Assembly: GCA_016584305.1 (NCBI GenBank)
Contig: JACEEZ010001676.1
Span: forward strand, 502,501 to 566,500
Length of the DNA stretch: 64,000 nucleotides
From: Chionoecetes opilio
Taxonomy: Eukaryota; Arthropoda; Malacostraca; Decapoda; Majidae
Direction: 5' to 3'
Part shown: piece after piece, positions 1 through 15,417 of the stretch
Numbering within the stretch: the stretch's first letter is position 1
Layout of the letters: the number at the start of each line of letters is the position of its first letter
Notes under the pieces: model-generated
What the model was told of the DNA's origin: nothing
The model's input: only the letters and a program-made list of their open reading frames with translations
Databases searched by the model: none
Position numbers and translations under genes: made by a program

Positions 1-48
1 AACGCCTTTATGTCCACTGGGTTTCATAGGTGAAGATCAAGTACCAGC

Positions 49-260
49 TTAACCCCTTGAGACCCAGAACGTAATTTCCATTGTAATTTGGGTACCATTA
101 GACGATTTTTTAGTGAATATAAGCAATATTTTATAGATATAACCTGTTAGTATCCTTGTTGACTAACTAATTGGTTTATTCAGTTACTATTCGTAATCTT
201 ATGGCTCGACAACATACAATTTTATATAGCAAAGGAAAGATCTGGGCGCGAAGGGGTTAA
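49..260 (+). mobile_element. TTAA-flanked MITE (family M1), copy 1
   Basis: A 204-bp body sits between TTAA at 49-52 and TTAA at 257-260. It opens CCCCTTGAGACCCAGA and its other end, read inward, is CCCCTTCGCGCCCAGA, an imperfect 16-bp terminal inverted repeat. A TTAA target site plus C-run termini is the hallmark of piggyBac-type transposition. The body has no ORF, so it is non-autonomous. Nine more copies lie in this window. The left flank (about 20-48) shares roughly 30 bp with 515-545, so it landed in an older repeat. Confidence 0.85.
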
Positions 261-635
261 ACAAACTCAAAACTAAAGCTCAAACCAGGCTCCCCAAGAA
301 CACTACAGGAACGTCTTTGTGTCCTAAAAACAAAAGCGTATACTATAAGAAAAAAAACCAGTACATCTGACCTTACAATCTATGTAGGTCGTCAATCTTA
401 TTCGCTGTAGAAGTATCAAAACACATTTTTTTTCTCCTTACTGAATATATATTTCTGTTTCGTTTTGTGTCTGGTTTGTTTTTTGAGCTTTTTTGTTACA
501 TATTTTTTTGGCCCTTGGGTATCATAGGTGAAGGTCAAGTACTAGTGTGCTTGGCTACACTATTCATTTCTCATTCATTCATTTATTTCATTGACCGGCG
601 TCTGAAATTCAGTATAGGGCGACACATCTACATAC

Positions 636-715
636 TTAACAGGAACTACCACGTGTGGGTCTCGCGGCCTCTTGTAGCTTCCTTATTTTCTTATGTTCTT
701 ATGTTCTTATTTCAA
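636..715 (+). mobile_element. LINE family A, 3' terminal fragment
   Basis: Contains the family A 3' end: a 'ggaactaccacgtgt' core, then 'cggcctcttgtagcttcc', then short TTCTTATG-type repeats. The fragment is 5'-truncated, as expected of non-LTR retrotransposon insertions. The 2.2-kb and 4.3-kb copies tie this tail to a reverse-transcriptase C-terminal relic. Confidence 0.7.
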
Positions 716-860
716 GTGTTCCTGAGATGTATTCCTGAGATTCGCCATGTTTTCACGCCCCCCGCCAGGTCGCGTCGCAGAACAGGGATACAGCAGCACC
801 TACGGACATACAGTGAACGGGGATCGAACCCTAGACTAGGCAGGGGAGTGTAGGGCACAG

Positions 861-1542
<682 letters not shown>

Positions 1543-1545
1543 ACC

Positions 1546-1549
<4 letters not shown>

Positions 1550-1598
<49 letters not shown>

Positions 1599-1655
1599 AA
1601 ATAATAATTTCAATTTCACCCGAAGGCATACAGTAAAAAAATAATAATAAAAATA
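1550..1655 (-). mobile_element. LINE family C 3' end with (ATT)n tail
   Basis: The (AAT)n run at 1550-1597 abuts a segment whose reverse complement carries 'CTGTATGCCTTCGGGTG'. The same motif adjoins the (ATT)n run at 16471-16528 on the other strand. A shared unique motif beside the same trinucleotide tail shows the microsatellite is a retrotransposon 3' tail. No coding part remains. Confidence 0.65.
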
Positions 1656-2257
1656 ATAATATAAAAGCAGCACAAAAGATATATTGGAGTATAAACATCT
1701 TTTTTGGATCATAGTTAATATCGTGCGGGCAAAACCATACAGACAAACATCTCCAACGAGCCTTATTAGATATTATAGTCGCCTTAACGTACCTTCTTCC
1801 TAGATCAATAGACTTTTAATAGATAGATAGTCAGTTAATCTTGCCTTCTTCTGCTCCCGGGTTGACGGAAGCGGCGATGTGGATGCTGCGGGGCGAGGTG
1901 CATACCATTATCCTTCCTCAGCCTCATAACCTCACGCAGGGAATCACCAGGCTGCCCCGTGAGTGTCGTGAGTGTCTTCAGTGCGTCGTGTTTGTCGTGG
2001 CCCAGCAAGCATCTACACCGAGCCACCCTGACGACACCCTGACGACACTGTGACGACACCCTGGCCTGCTGTCCCGCCACCCTCAACGCCCTCCCCCTAA
2101 CACAGGCGGGATGGCTCGTGAGGTAATATTATGTGACGGGCATTGTTCCGCCAAGTTAAAAGTTGTGTAAAATGCGAAGGCCTTCAGATCGCTATCCTGT
2201 CCCGGGTGGTGTTGGCGTCGATAACCTTGAGGAAAGTCAGGCATCACGTGATGTCTG
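1656..2257. other. Low-feature interval
   Basis: Holds a small 'ctgacgacac' direct repeat near 2028-2060. Nothing else was recognised. Confidence 0.4.
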
Positions 2258-2384
2258 CAGCTTTAAAAGGAGGCTAGATAATTCTCATGGATGGGGATGA
2301 AAGGTGGATGTAGGTAGTGTTAAGTATCAGGAACTATCACGTGTAGGTCTCGCGGCCTCTTGTAGCTTCCTTATTTTCTTATGT
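2258..2384 (+). mobile_element. LINE family A, C-terminal codons plus 3' UTR
   Basis: Begins with codons reading approximately SFKRRLD, the usual last helix of a LINE reverse-transcriptase C-terminus, then a GDERWM-like tail with decayed frame. The family A 3' UTR follows and ends 'ttattttcttatgtt'. The copy is heavily 5'-truncated. Confidence 0.7.
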
Positions 2385-2768
2385 TTGACTCGCTGTAGTG
2401 GTGAAAACTCTACGGGGTAAGACCTTCCTGACGGCGGGGGTGGCTCATAGGCTCTATCTATGCTGCAAGAATGGGAAAAAATAGAAAAGAAAATGAGAAA
2501 CTATGACATTCTCTAGCATTTTTCACTATATAAATTCTATAACCGTATACCATTCCTAAACGTAAGTGTCTTCGGATTTAGCTTGTTGCCAAATAAGAGT
2601 TCTGATGGCATTGAGTAGCATTCCTCGGGTGTCTCTGGGCGAGGCAGGTGACAAGATACACACCCAGGGGAGTTCTTGTTCGTGTCGATTGCAGAAATAC
2701 AGAAAAAAAGATAGTGAGGGAACAAGATTTGCGTTTTACTTCCCGTACTCTTCTGTCTGTCTGCAGCT

Positions 2769-2952
<184 letters not shown>

Positions 2953-3379
2953 ATATACGCCTCTACGTCTGGTCCGTGCTGCACAAGAAAAATATGCAAT
3001 GTTTAGCCAGTAAGTCGAGGCGGTGAGGCTTGGTCATATTCCGACATGTTCTTCGTCCTCATTCCCAGGCAGAGACAGAGACCCTTCCCTCCCACCCTCC
3101 AGACCCAGCCCGTGACGTCACATGAGGGCAGCGAGGTGGCAAGGGTCGGGAGTGTACGGGTGTTCCTGCTAGAGACATGATCAGTGACGCCGCTCGGACC
3201 TCCCGCAGAGCTCCGTCTCTTAAACAACCTTGACAGGGGCATGATAAGGGGCGACGATGGAACGGTGGGAAGATATTTGTATAAGATCAAAAGTAATGAT
3301 TTGTATGTTATGGGTTGTTAGCTTATTGCTTCATTGGGTTGGGGCGTGTGTTGGTAGATAAATGTGTGTGTGGGGGGGG

Positions 3380-3541
<162 letters not shown>

Positions 3542-3849
3542 CCCTGAGATCTCGAGCGTAAGAAAAAAAAGCTAAAAACACGGATGCATCATAAAGTTCA
3601 GAAAAAAAGTGTGATTCATGAGGTAACAAGCGAGTATCACGGCGCAATAAGTGTGAAGGCGCAGCGAGGGTAGCTCATGAGGCGGCAACAAAGCGTGCTA
3701 TATGAGGGATCCACAGGCGTGACCAGGCAACAAGGGTCGGTCGTGAAGTAGCAATAAGAGTGCATATATCGTAATGGGGAAAGAATAGCACATCGTGAGG
3801 GGCGACAAGCGTGCAGAGGCTTGTTGCAACACGTGCCCTTACGCTCCAG

Positions 3850-3850
<1 letters not shown>

Positions 3851-3899
<49 letters not shown>

Positions 3900-3985
3900 G
3901 TGTGTGTTGTGGTGTGTGTGTTGTTGTGTGGTTTGTGTGATGTGTGTGTGTTGTGTAATGTGGTTGTGTGTGTGTGTGTTGTGTG

Positions 3986-4045
<60 letters not shown>
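3851..4045. repeat. (GT)n microsatellite, interrupted in the middle
   Basis: Two pure GT blocks flank a degenerate TTG/GTGG-rich centre at about 3898-3985. Confidence 0.95.
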
Positions 4046-4048
<3 letters not shown>

Positions 4049-4288
4049 AGAGAGAGATCTTTATTCTTACATTTATAATATAAGGTGGAATGTGAGTGCA
4101 AGTTTGGGTTTGGTGCTGTGGGGTACGTCCTCCTATTTCTCGTCTTAAAAATATACCTGAATCAGCACGTGCCGGGGTCATGCGCAGGAATGTGACCGTG
4201 ACTTTGTGCGTGTGTTCGGTGCTCCTAGCCAGCCAGTCAGCCTCGCACACCGCTAACTTATGCCTCGTGTTTTTTGTGAATGAAGGCT

Positions 4289-4605
4289 AGCGGTAAGAAC
4301 ATAAGGAAGCTACAGGAGACCGGGAGACCTACACGTGGTAGTTCCTATTACTTAACACTACCTACATCCACCTTTCATCCCCATCCATGAATTTATCCAG
4401 CCTCCTTAAAAGCTCCCTATTGACTCCGCACTAGCGCATCAACCACCTGACGACTGAGTCCATTCCAATCATTCACCACCCTATTTGTGAACCATTTTTT
4501 CCCTATTTCCTTTTTAAATATACGCTTTTCCAGTTTGAATCCGTTACTTCTTGTTCTACCCTGATTACTAGCCGTAATAAGGTAAGGGGAGGTGTAATCA
4601 TTACT
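4289..4605 (-). mobile_element. LINE family A, longest copy: RT C-terminal relic plus 3' UTR
   Basis: Read on the minus strand, about 4560 to 4430 encodes a tail similar to SNGFKLEKRIFKKEIGKK followed by WFTNRVVNDWNGL. This is the conserved 'GFKL...FFTNRVVNxWN' C-terminal signature of CR1/L2-like LINE ORF2 proteins. A stop and frame slip fall before the SFK helix. The 3' UTR ends at about 4296 with the family A terminus. This copy links the many short family A tails in the window to a LINE. Confidence 0.75.
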
Positions 4606-5334
4606 CTGATCTGATCATTAGCATAGCGTCAGTGTGGTTCCGTAACGTAAATATGAATAACACAAATCTGTCACATGGTTTCTCCTGACGCAGTGGTCGG
4701 TTGTCGTGGGTGTGGCGAAGAAGACGAAAAGAAGAAAACAAGAAAAAAGAAAGAGATCAGTAACGAAAACGAAAATGAATGAAGACGAAACAGAAAACAG
4801 TTGAAAAAAATGGAGAAAAATATGAGACGAAAGAATACAAGAAGAAAAAAAAAAAAAAAAATAGATAGAAATAGATACCGAAAACGAAGATAATGAAGAT
4901 GAAAAAGACAAAAAAGGTGATGGCGGCCTTGACGTCTTCTGCAGCGGTGGTCTAGCAGGGAGCAATGTCCCTTATATGATACACCCAATGTCTCATAAAC
5001 AGGTACCGTCCGCCGCTGGGTCTGGAGTTAGATACAAAAGTATTACATTTAACACTCAAGAAGAAGAAAAACCTGCACACCGTTAGGCTTGACAGGTTTC
5101 GATATGATGAAGGGGTAAGGATGCCTGGGCGACACGTTTGCAAATTCTGGTTCGTTTTGCCAATGCAGAGCTTGATTTTATCTGAAAAGTAATCTTAAGT
5201 TATACTGATCTGATTTATGCACTATCTATCATGGAGATAAGTATATTTGTAATCCCCGTGTCTAATGTTGTCAACGTGCTATGTACCGTAAGAGGTCTGG
5301 GAGGTACTGATGAGGCCCGTCTCACCTGCCTCCT
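4606..5334. other. No gene recognised; A-rich purine block
   Basis: A purine-rich stretch rich in GAAAA/AAGA spans about 4720-4920 and gives a low-complexity open frame on the minus strand. The rest is unremarkable. Confidence 0.4.
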
Positions 5335-5478
<144 letters not shown>

Positions 5479-6507
5479 CTAGCCAACGATAATAAACAAT
5501 ACACATTCACTGATCTGCATTTTCCAAAGAAGACAATCATGCATTCACTGCGTTATCCACATGTATAATCTTACTTTCAGTCCTCTTTATTAAACAAATC
5601 AATATCAGGTTTTTTTACGTAAGTCATGCTAAAAAAAAAATCTTCCTCTTCCCTGTTTTTTTTTTTCGTTGGAGCCAATCAGCATAATTTCATCATTCAA
5701 TTTTCCTCGTCCCTTTCTTTAACTAACAGCAATCCTTTCCTCTTTACTTCCTCTCTTTCAGCTTCTCTCATCCTCTTTAGTTCTCTACCTCGACTCCTTC
5801 ATTTTCTTATTCACTCCCTCCCTCCCTCCCACTCTGCCTCTATCCTCCCCCCTCTCGTCCGCTGCTCTCAACATTGCGCAGAGTAAATATTTATTCTATT
5901 GATGCTCTGAAGCTCACGCCCCTAAAGTCTAGAGGACGAACGGGTCCTGCGGGCGGCTAAGGATCACTTCGAGGTCGACCACACTGTTTACTGATTAAGC
6001 GAAAGTATGCATCTATTTCATGTTTTACTTTCCATCAACTATAAAACACTAAAAATAATAAAAGGAAGGATGCGCACCCCTACATATCCTTCCCTCAACC
6101 TCAGCTCGATAGGGGCAGAAAGCGACTTTAATCTATCGCGGCCAGGACAGTCAACAAATATCATCTTGAAGACAAATTGTGTAACAGTACCGGGTCGGAT
6201 TCGAACTAAAAATAATGTTAAATCGTCACAGATAAATTTAGAAGGTAAAGGAGGTAACATAGGCAGTGTCAAGAGCCATATGGAGTGGCCAAGACAGGAA
6301 GAGTACAGAAGCAGGGTGTAAATATAGTGTCATACCGCGGAAGATTCGTCTCTTAACAAAATGAGGTAACACGATACACATGATGATATTTCTTTTACTA
6401 AATTTAGGAATGTTTTCAGTTTTGATGGGAAGATATGCAACTGGAAGAAATTTCCAATACACCTGCGCCCTGTTTATATATCCTGCATAGGTAAAATGAG
6501 CTGACCA
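5479..6507. other. No gene recognised
   Basis: Contains a CT-rich pyrimidine stretch at about 5640-5860. The remainder is mixed sequence without a recognisable family or coding signature. Confidence 0.4.
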
Positions 6508-6550
6508 GGTGTGTGTGTGTGTGTGTGTGTGTGTTTGTGTGTGTGTGTGC
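6508..6550. repeat. Short (GT)n microsatellite
   Basis: About 43 bp of GT with one TTTG interruption. Confidence 0.9.
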
Positions 6551-7685
6551 CTACCCAGTGTAGCGTGTCAAGGCCGGGAACAACTCACTGACAGACATGC
6601 TTCTTCACTCCACACTACACTCGCTCACTCCCTCCTGTTTCTTGTTTTTTTTCTGAGGCATCACGTCTGTTCCCGCCTCTACACGCCTACGATCTAAGAC
6701 CCTCAGCTGCTTTTTGTGGCGAGAGTGCTTATAGTTGATCTGCGGGATGCATCTGCCGGGCTGGAGACAAGTTTATGGCAGCAAGTCTTTCGAGAGCAAG
6801 AGTGAGGGCAGGAGTAGTTGTTTCTGGCGTGATGAACGAAGTTGTAAGGTGAAGGTGCGGTATGAGCATCCAGTGGGGTGTGCGGGGAGGGGGTGATGGG
6901 GTGCGGGCAATAACCAGTTCTCGGGCGGGTGTCGGGCTGTCGGGCACTTGAGAGATCTTTATACGGTGTCCAGCTCCCCTGTACTCCCCGTCCCACGATA
7001 ACATTACGCCCTGTACCAAGCAAGGAGGCCACAGCGGCGGAGGAAATACACAAACGACGCCTAAAAACCCTATACTAGTAGAAATGATGCTGAATAAAGG
7101 GTCTGATGCCTTGCACGATTGTTATAAGAAGCATCGAATGAGCTATTGGACTATGGACCCTCGGCAGCCCTGGGATTCGGGTCGTCCCTTGATGAGGTAG
7201 TTATGCCACTGTTGACCCTGCCTGCCCATGTAAGGGTTAGGAGCATTGGTGTTGGTGCGGCTGATAGCGAGAGCGATAAATTTTTACTCCGGCAGTGATA
7301 GTTCTCAAGAATGGCAAAGTAGTGCTAAACTGCGGACATTTCTGAAAGTTCTCCGTCCTGTCATCCTATAACTGGCAGGGTGTTCACAGGTCCCGACACA
7401 GCACACCGGCGGCCTACACTGTGCCCTCCTGCCCTCCGACCTATACCTGCACGAAGCTGGGTGACACTGACCGTCCCGCTGTGACACACGTGCACTTGCC
7501 TGACGAGGATGGGTGAGATATGGAGGCCTCGCACTCCCATTTCTTCGTACTATGACATTCTGTTGTACTTTCGTCTTAGCTCTTATGTATGTTCTTATGT
7601 ATTACTGTCGTCTTTTGCTCCTTTTCCTCCTCCATCGACTTAAGCATATTAAGCCTCCACAAAAACGCGCTGGTCACTTATAACG
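6551..7685. other. No gene recognised
   Basis: Moderately GC-rich with scattered open frames under 120 codons that show no family signature. Confidence 0.4.
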
Positions 7686-7717
7686 AAACGAAATATCCTT
7701 AACATAGTTATCAGACG

Positions 7718-7852
7718 AAATATCATTAACATAGACATATTGATTGATTGATGTAATGCCAAAAAAGGGGGAAATGTGCCAGACAAAAAAGACATTTCCC
7801 CCTTTTTGGCATTAAAACAATCAATCAATATGTCTTTATGTTAATGATATTT
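7718..7852. repeat. Long foldback (inverted repeat) with ~60-bp arms
   Basis: The left arm 7718-7777 pairs with the right arm 7792-7852 across a 14-base loop. The innermost part, around GGGGGAAATGT, is perfect apart from one A length difference. The outer arms pair through 'atattgattgattg' and 'atatcattaacat' with only a few mismatches. A decayed copy of the outer left arm lies just upstream at about 7689-7712. There is no coding content. It may be a foldback/MITE insertion or a hairpin-RNA template. Confidence 0.85.
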
Positions 7853-7956
7853 GAGTTTAACATGCACATACGTAGGCACTGAGGTCCGTTCTCTCTCCAG
7901 TCCTCAAATCATAATGAAGTTTCAGGTGATGAGCAGAAAGCAGGGTATGGAGGAGG

Positions 7957-8168
7957 TATACTCAGTTTTTCTTAACCATGCGAAAAATCCTGACCCTTTG
8001 CTGTTTACTGATTGATATTTGATGCCAGGAGAAGGGAATACTACGGTTCTTCTTAATTTCAATTGTATTTTATCATAGTTAAACATATTATCAAGTAGCA
8101 TAATTTTTAGCATGAAACCTTAAGATAGAATGGAATTTTCTCCTCGTTGAAAAAAATAAACTATGATA
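7957..8168. mobile_element. TIR element family M2, copy 1
   Basis: A ~212-bp unit shared with 30158-30374 and 38311-38525, with conserved internal 'tttgatgccaggagaaggga' and 'gtattttatcatagtta'. The ends are imperfect inverted repeats of roughly 25-30 bp: a start near TATACTCAGTTTTT against an end whose complement reads TATCATAGTTTATTTTTT. There is no ORF. A TA target duplication is possible but not proven. This copy has lost the internal ACGAGG on its left arm. Confidence 0.75.
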
Positions 8169-8191
8169 GAGGTTGGGAGGCGACTCACCAC

Positions 8192-8236
8192 CACAGAGTT
8201 ATACACTCTGTATAAGTCAGAGTGTATAACTCTGTG
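8192..8236. repeat. Perfect 19-bp palindrome with 7-base loop
   Basis: The arm CACAGAGTTATACACTCTG at 8192-8210 is exactly complementary to 8218-8236, with loop TATAAGT. Short CTCACCAC repeats flank it on both sides. Confidence 0.9.
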
Positions 8237-8323
8237 CTCACCACAGAGGCAGCGGCGGCATGGTTCCAACCTCGACCTTGCGGGAGGGAGGGAGTGGTCC
8301 TGTCTGCCCTCCTTCCCCGCGGT

Positions 8324-8369
8324 GCCATCAGCTGTTCCCTAACCTCTGCCATCAGCTGTTCCCTAACCT
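8324..8369. repeat. 24-bp direct repeat, two copies
   Basis: The segment beginning 'gccatcagctgttcccta' occurs at 8324 and again at 8348 with no change over about 22 bases. Confidence 0.9.
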
Positions 8370-8394
8370 GGCTACCCATCTGCATCTCTTGCTC

Positions 8395-8800
8395 TCTTTT
8401 ACCGTTATTTTCATGCTCACTGCTCTTCTGAACCTGCTAATTGCATGCCTCCCCCCGTCCCGCGGCCTCGCTGCACAAGACTTTCTACTCATTCTCATCC
8501 CTATTCTGTCCATCTTCCTAATGCAAGAGTTAATCAGTATCTTTACTCTTTCATCCCTTTCACTGGTAAACTCTGGAACTCTCTTCCTGTTTCTATTTTT
8601 CCACTTTCCTACGACTTCAATCTTTTCAAGAGAAGAGTAACAAGACACCTCCCGAACTAAATTGGCCCACCCCCTTTTTTTATACTCTCTTACTGTCTTC
8701 TTTATAGAGACTGGCAACTAAACGGGCTTTGTGTTACCTCTTTTTGTTGTACCCTTGGCCAGTCCTTTGTGATGTAAAAAATTAAAATTAAAATTAAACC
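8395..8800 (+). mobile_element. LINE family B (Jockey/CR1-like), ORF2 C-terminus and 3' UTR
   Basis: In the frame ending at 8660 the sequence reads ...HAHCSSEPANCMPPPVPRPR and later QYLYSFIPFTGKLWNSLPVS, then an SYDFNLFKRRVTRHLPN tail and stop. Cysteines in the first part, 'LWNSLP' and the final FKRRV helix are the standard C-terminal features of LINE ORF2 proteins. The 3' UTR follows, with 'ggcaactaaacgggctttgtg' near its middle, and ends around 8780 in short AAAATTAAAATT repeats. The frame is intact but lacks the reverse transcriptase, so this is a 5'-truncated copy. Confidence 0.8.
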
Positions 8801-9161
8801 TAAACCTGCTACCTGCAAATGAATATCGCCTGCACCTGATTATGTTGGCATTATAGGTAAGGTAGGATCTATGTGTTTATTTCATGCATGTTTTTCTTCT
8901 ACATCATTGGACTATTAGTGATACTAAGAGGGTAACAATTATGGCACTTTCAACTGACTGTTCCTCTCCCTCACCTTCTTACGTACACCTGGTGACCCTT
9001 CACACATGTACCCATCCACCGCACACACCTGACAGCCTCCAGCATACAATTCATCCCACATACCTACCACTTCCACGCACTTCCTCCTTCCGCCACTAAT
9101 GACTTCATGTATTACTGGTGCATATTCAGACCTCATCACCTATACCAGGCTCGCCATTATT

Positions 9162-9434
<273 letters not shown>

Positions 9435-9529
9435 AAGTGAATGGTTAAGGTACTGGGGGAAGAAATATCATCATCTCCTCTCACATAACCGCATGAAACA
9501 TCAACAAAAGTGAAGCGTAAAAAATAACC

Positions 9530-12491
<2,962 letters not shown>

Positions 12492-13138
12492 CCGAGTCTG
12501 ATAAGTCTACAATACCCGAGCCTGATAAGTCTACAATACCCGAGCCTGATAAGTCTACAATACCCGAGCCTGGTAAGTCTACAATACCCGAGCCTGATAA
12601 GTCTACAATACCCGAGCCTGGTAAGTCTACAATACCCGAACCTGATAAGTCTACAATACCCGAGCCTGATAAGTCTACAATACCCGAGCCTGATAAGTCT
12701 ACAATACCCGAGCCTGATAAGTCTACAATACCCGAGCCTGATAAGTCTACAATACCCGAGCCTGATAAGTCTACAATACCCGAGCCTGATAAGTCTACAA
12801 TACCCGAGCCTGATAAGTCTACATACCCGAGCCTGATAAGTCTACAATACCGAGCCTGATAAGTCTACAATACCCGAGCCTGATAAGTCTACAATACCCG
12901 AGCCTGATAAGTCTATAATACCCGAGCCTGATAAGTCTATAATACCCGAGCCTGATAAGTCTACAATACCCGAGCCTGATAAGTCTACAATACCCGAGCC
13001 TGATAAGTCTATAATACCCGAGCCTGATAAGTCTATAATACCCGAGCCTGATAAGTCTACAATACCCGAGCCTGATAAGTCTACAATACCCGAGCCTGAT
13101 AAGTCTACAATACCCGAGCCTGATAAGTCTACAATACC
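12492..13138. repeat. 24-bp minisatellite, about 27 units
   Basis: The unit is close to 'gataagtctacaatacccga' plus 'gcct'. Because 24 is a multiple of three, the array is open on both strands (PDKSTIPE on plus, GSGIVDLS on minus). Single-base deletions near 12823 and 12850 break the plus frame. Variants recur at regular multiples: 'ctggtaag' at 12572 and 12620, and 'tctataat' at 12912, 12936, 13008 and 13032. This indicates duplication of multi-unit blocks. Confidence 0.97.
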
Positions 13139-13330
13139 CAACACCAAAATGAACTGATCATCTATAAATCTATTAAAAGGCAATTGATCTAGACCCAACA
13201 CAACACCAGGTAGAGTAGCAGCTGGCATATAAGCAATAACTTAGAGAGTTCATGAAGTATTATAGAGAAATGCATATGGCTCTTAATATCCGTTCATTCA
13301 GAATTCCTATTGCCCATGAGAGAGGGAGAC

Positions 13331-13640
13331 AAGACCATCTCTTATAGGGTTTAGTTAGGGCGCTACAAAGCCACGTGTTCAGCACCAGCGAAGACGACGT
13401 ACACTACAACACTCTCCCAATATATAGTAGTTCCTTTCCCCCTTCCTTTCCTCTACGCCGGACTTCATGAGGAACCTGTCAGAGACCACCTCTTATAGGG
13501 TTTAGTTAGGGCGCTACAAAGCCTCGTGTTCAGCATCAGGGAAGAGAACGTACACTATAATCCTCTCCCCTTATACATCCCCTCTTCTTACAATTCCTTT
13601 CCCCGTTCCTTTCCCTACCCTGGACATCACGAGGAACCTG
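13331..13640. repeat. Tandem duplication, ~151-bp period, two copies
   Basis: The phrase 'cttatagggtttagttaggg' starts at 13341 and 13492, and 'gaggaacctgtcag' closes both copies. Divergence is moderate. No protein signature is seen. Confidence 0.85.
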
Positions 13641-14039
13641 TCAGCACCTCGCCCCGCCACCACACTCAGAGGAATACACAGATGTGGAAGGCAAAGTGGC
13701 GGCAGGACACGCCCCACGCGCTAATGAGACACTAATGGCGACAAAACATACTGCTATCTTAATGATAACCCCAAAAATGACTGGTATCGAGGATGGATCA
13801 GCCGTCTAAACACAACACCGCTGTATTATTTGGGCGTGGAAACTATTATTTTTCTTTGTCTCCCGTAAACAGTGATTCAATGCGAGTCCACGTGTGCGGC
13901 GTTATCAGTTTCCGGGGTTGGTGGGTTGGTCACTTTCCTGGAGGGGCGGGGAGCTTATCGGCCACCTGTGTATGTAATGACTCGCCGCGCCGCCCTCCTC
14001 TATCTGTCCTGCCTGTCATTACTAAGGCAGGGTTGTGAA

Positions 14040-14540
14040 GGGGTCGAGGAGGATGCAAAGGAAAAAGGAGAGTGGGTATATCCATATAAGGAAATAAACT
14101 GGTATTTGTGTGAGAGGGAAGAGGGAAGAGGAAACAGGAGGAGGAGGAGGAGGAGGAGAGGGAAGAGGAAATAGGATTACAAAGGAAACACAAACAGCAA
14201 CAGACCGATAGGTCCTTACAAGGCTGTTTTCTTTCTTTTTCTTTTTCTTTTCCTCCTCCTCCTCCTCCAGGAGGAGGAGGAGGAGGAGGATCAGTAAAAT
14301 GACAGTGATGGTAAGACAGAAAAGTAGGATAGGTAGTAGGAGGATGTGAAGGAATAAGGAGAGTGGGTATATCCATATAAGGGAAAAAACAGGTATTTGT
14401 GAAATGTGGAGAGGGAAGAGGAATCAGGAGGAGGAGAGGAGGAGGAATACAAAAGATTACAAAGGAAACACAAACAGCAACAGACCGATAGGTCCTTACA
14501 AGGCTGTTTGCTTTAACTACACTACACTAACTAGATAATA
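14040..14540. repeat. Local duplication with (AGG)n blocks and a perfect palindrome
   Basis: Two ~180-bp segments (about 14040-14220 and 14336-14515) share 'gagagtgggtatatccatat', a GGA-rich run, and 'cagaccgataggtccttaca'. Between them, about 14251-14290 is (CCT)n meeting (AGG)n head to head, a perfect palindrome. Confidence 0.8.
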
Positions 14541-14802
14541 AGAGAGAAAGGATAGGAAGTAGAAGGCTCCTCCCCACCCACCCATCCCTCCAGCCGAAGC
14601 TGGCCGGAAAAGAAGTGATACCATGCAATATAGAAAAACTGCATGGAATTTGTGAGGAAAGTTGAAAGCTGTAATCTATGGCTAACTACTACTAGTTTGT
14701 GGGGGTAGGTTTAGTGCTTGATAGATAGGTCATGTTATGTGTGTTTTGTAATGGTGTGAACACAGTGTGGAGGTTCAAGGGTGGTGCGGCAGCCTTGCTT
14801 GG
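14456..14802 (-). mobile_element. Interspersed repeat family E, inverted partner of 27.87-28.22 kb
   Basis: The reverse complement matches 27869-28220 almost base for base over about 345 bp, including 'gaccgataggtccttacaag', 'cagccgaagctggccgg' and 'ggtgcggcagccttg'. Only scattered substitutions and single-base indels were seen. (GGA)n lies at both edges. No ORF is present. Class is undetermined; a 5'-truncated retroelement with a (TCC)n-type tail is plausible. Confidence 0.8.
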
Positions 14803-14862
14803 AGGAGGAGGAGGAGAAGGAGGAGGAGGAGGAGGAGGAGGAGGAGGAGGAGGAGGAGGTGA
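14803..14862. repeat. (GGA)n tract
   Basis: GGA/GGAGAAGGA repeats directly abut the truncated edge of the family E copy. Confidence 0.9.
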
Positions 14863-15324
14863 AGGTAGGGGAGGAGGAAGAGGAAATTACAGTAATGGAA
14901 GGACAGAATAGTAGATGAAGATTGCGAAACAACTTCACTTATTTCTTTCTCAATATTGCTCCTCACCTGATTTCTCTTTCCTCCCTTCCCTCCCTCCCAT
15001 CCTGCCTCCCCCTTGCCTGTTATCTGGCAGACGATCGCGCGGTGATGTACAGAGGGGGTGGGGGGGGAGGATAGGGGGACAGACACCCTCTAATTTATGA
15101 TATTCATGCATCACCCTTTCCCACTTCCTGATTGTTTAATAATATCCATTTTATGATGAAAATCTTATCTTGACACGCTCTTTTATTATGTCGTTAGGGT
15201 AATTTCAGGCGGACAACTTTACGATTCACTTTTTCTTGCTCTAAAACACCATAAAGAAGATATCACGATGGATTTAATTTAGTAGATCATTGATAGATGA
15301 GAGATAGCAGTTATCGGGTCTTTC

Positions 15325-15327
<3 letters not shown>

Positions 15328-15402
<75 letters not shown>

Positions 15403-15417
15403 AAGAGAGAGAGAGAC
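15328..15417. repeat. (AG)n microsatellite
   Basis: About 90 bp with GGG, GGA and AAA interruptions. Confidence 0.95.

Noticed and set aside
800..845. Possible tRNA-like B box (GGTTCGATCC on the minus strand)
   Set aside because: No matching A box or cloverleaf at proper spacing, so neither a tRNA nor a convincing tRNA-derived SINE.
6185..6215. Possible T-arm GTTCGAATCC on the minus strand
   Set aside because: No acceptor stem or A box was found upstream.
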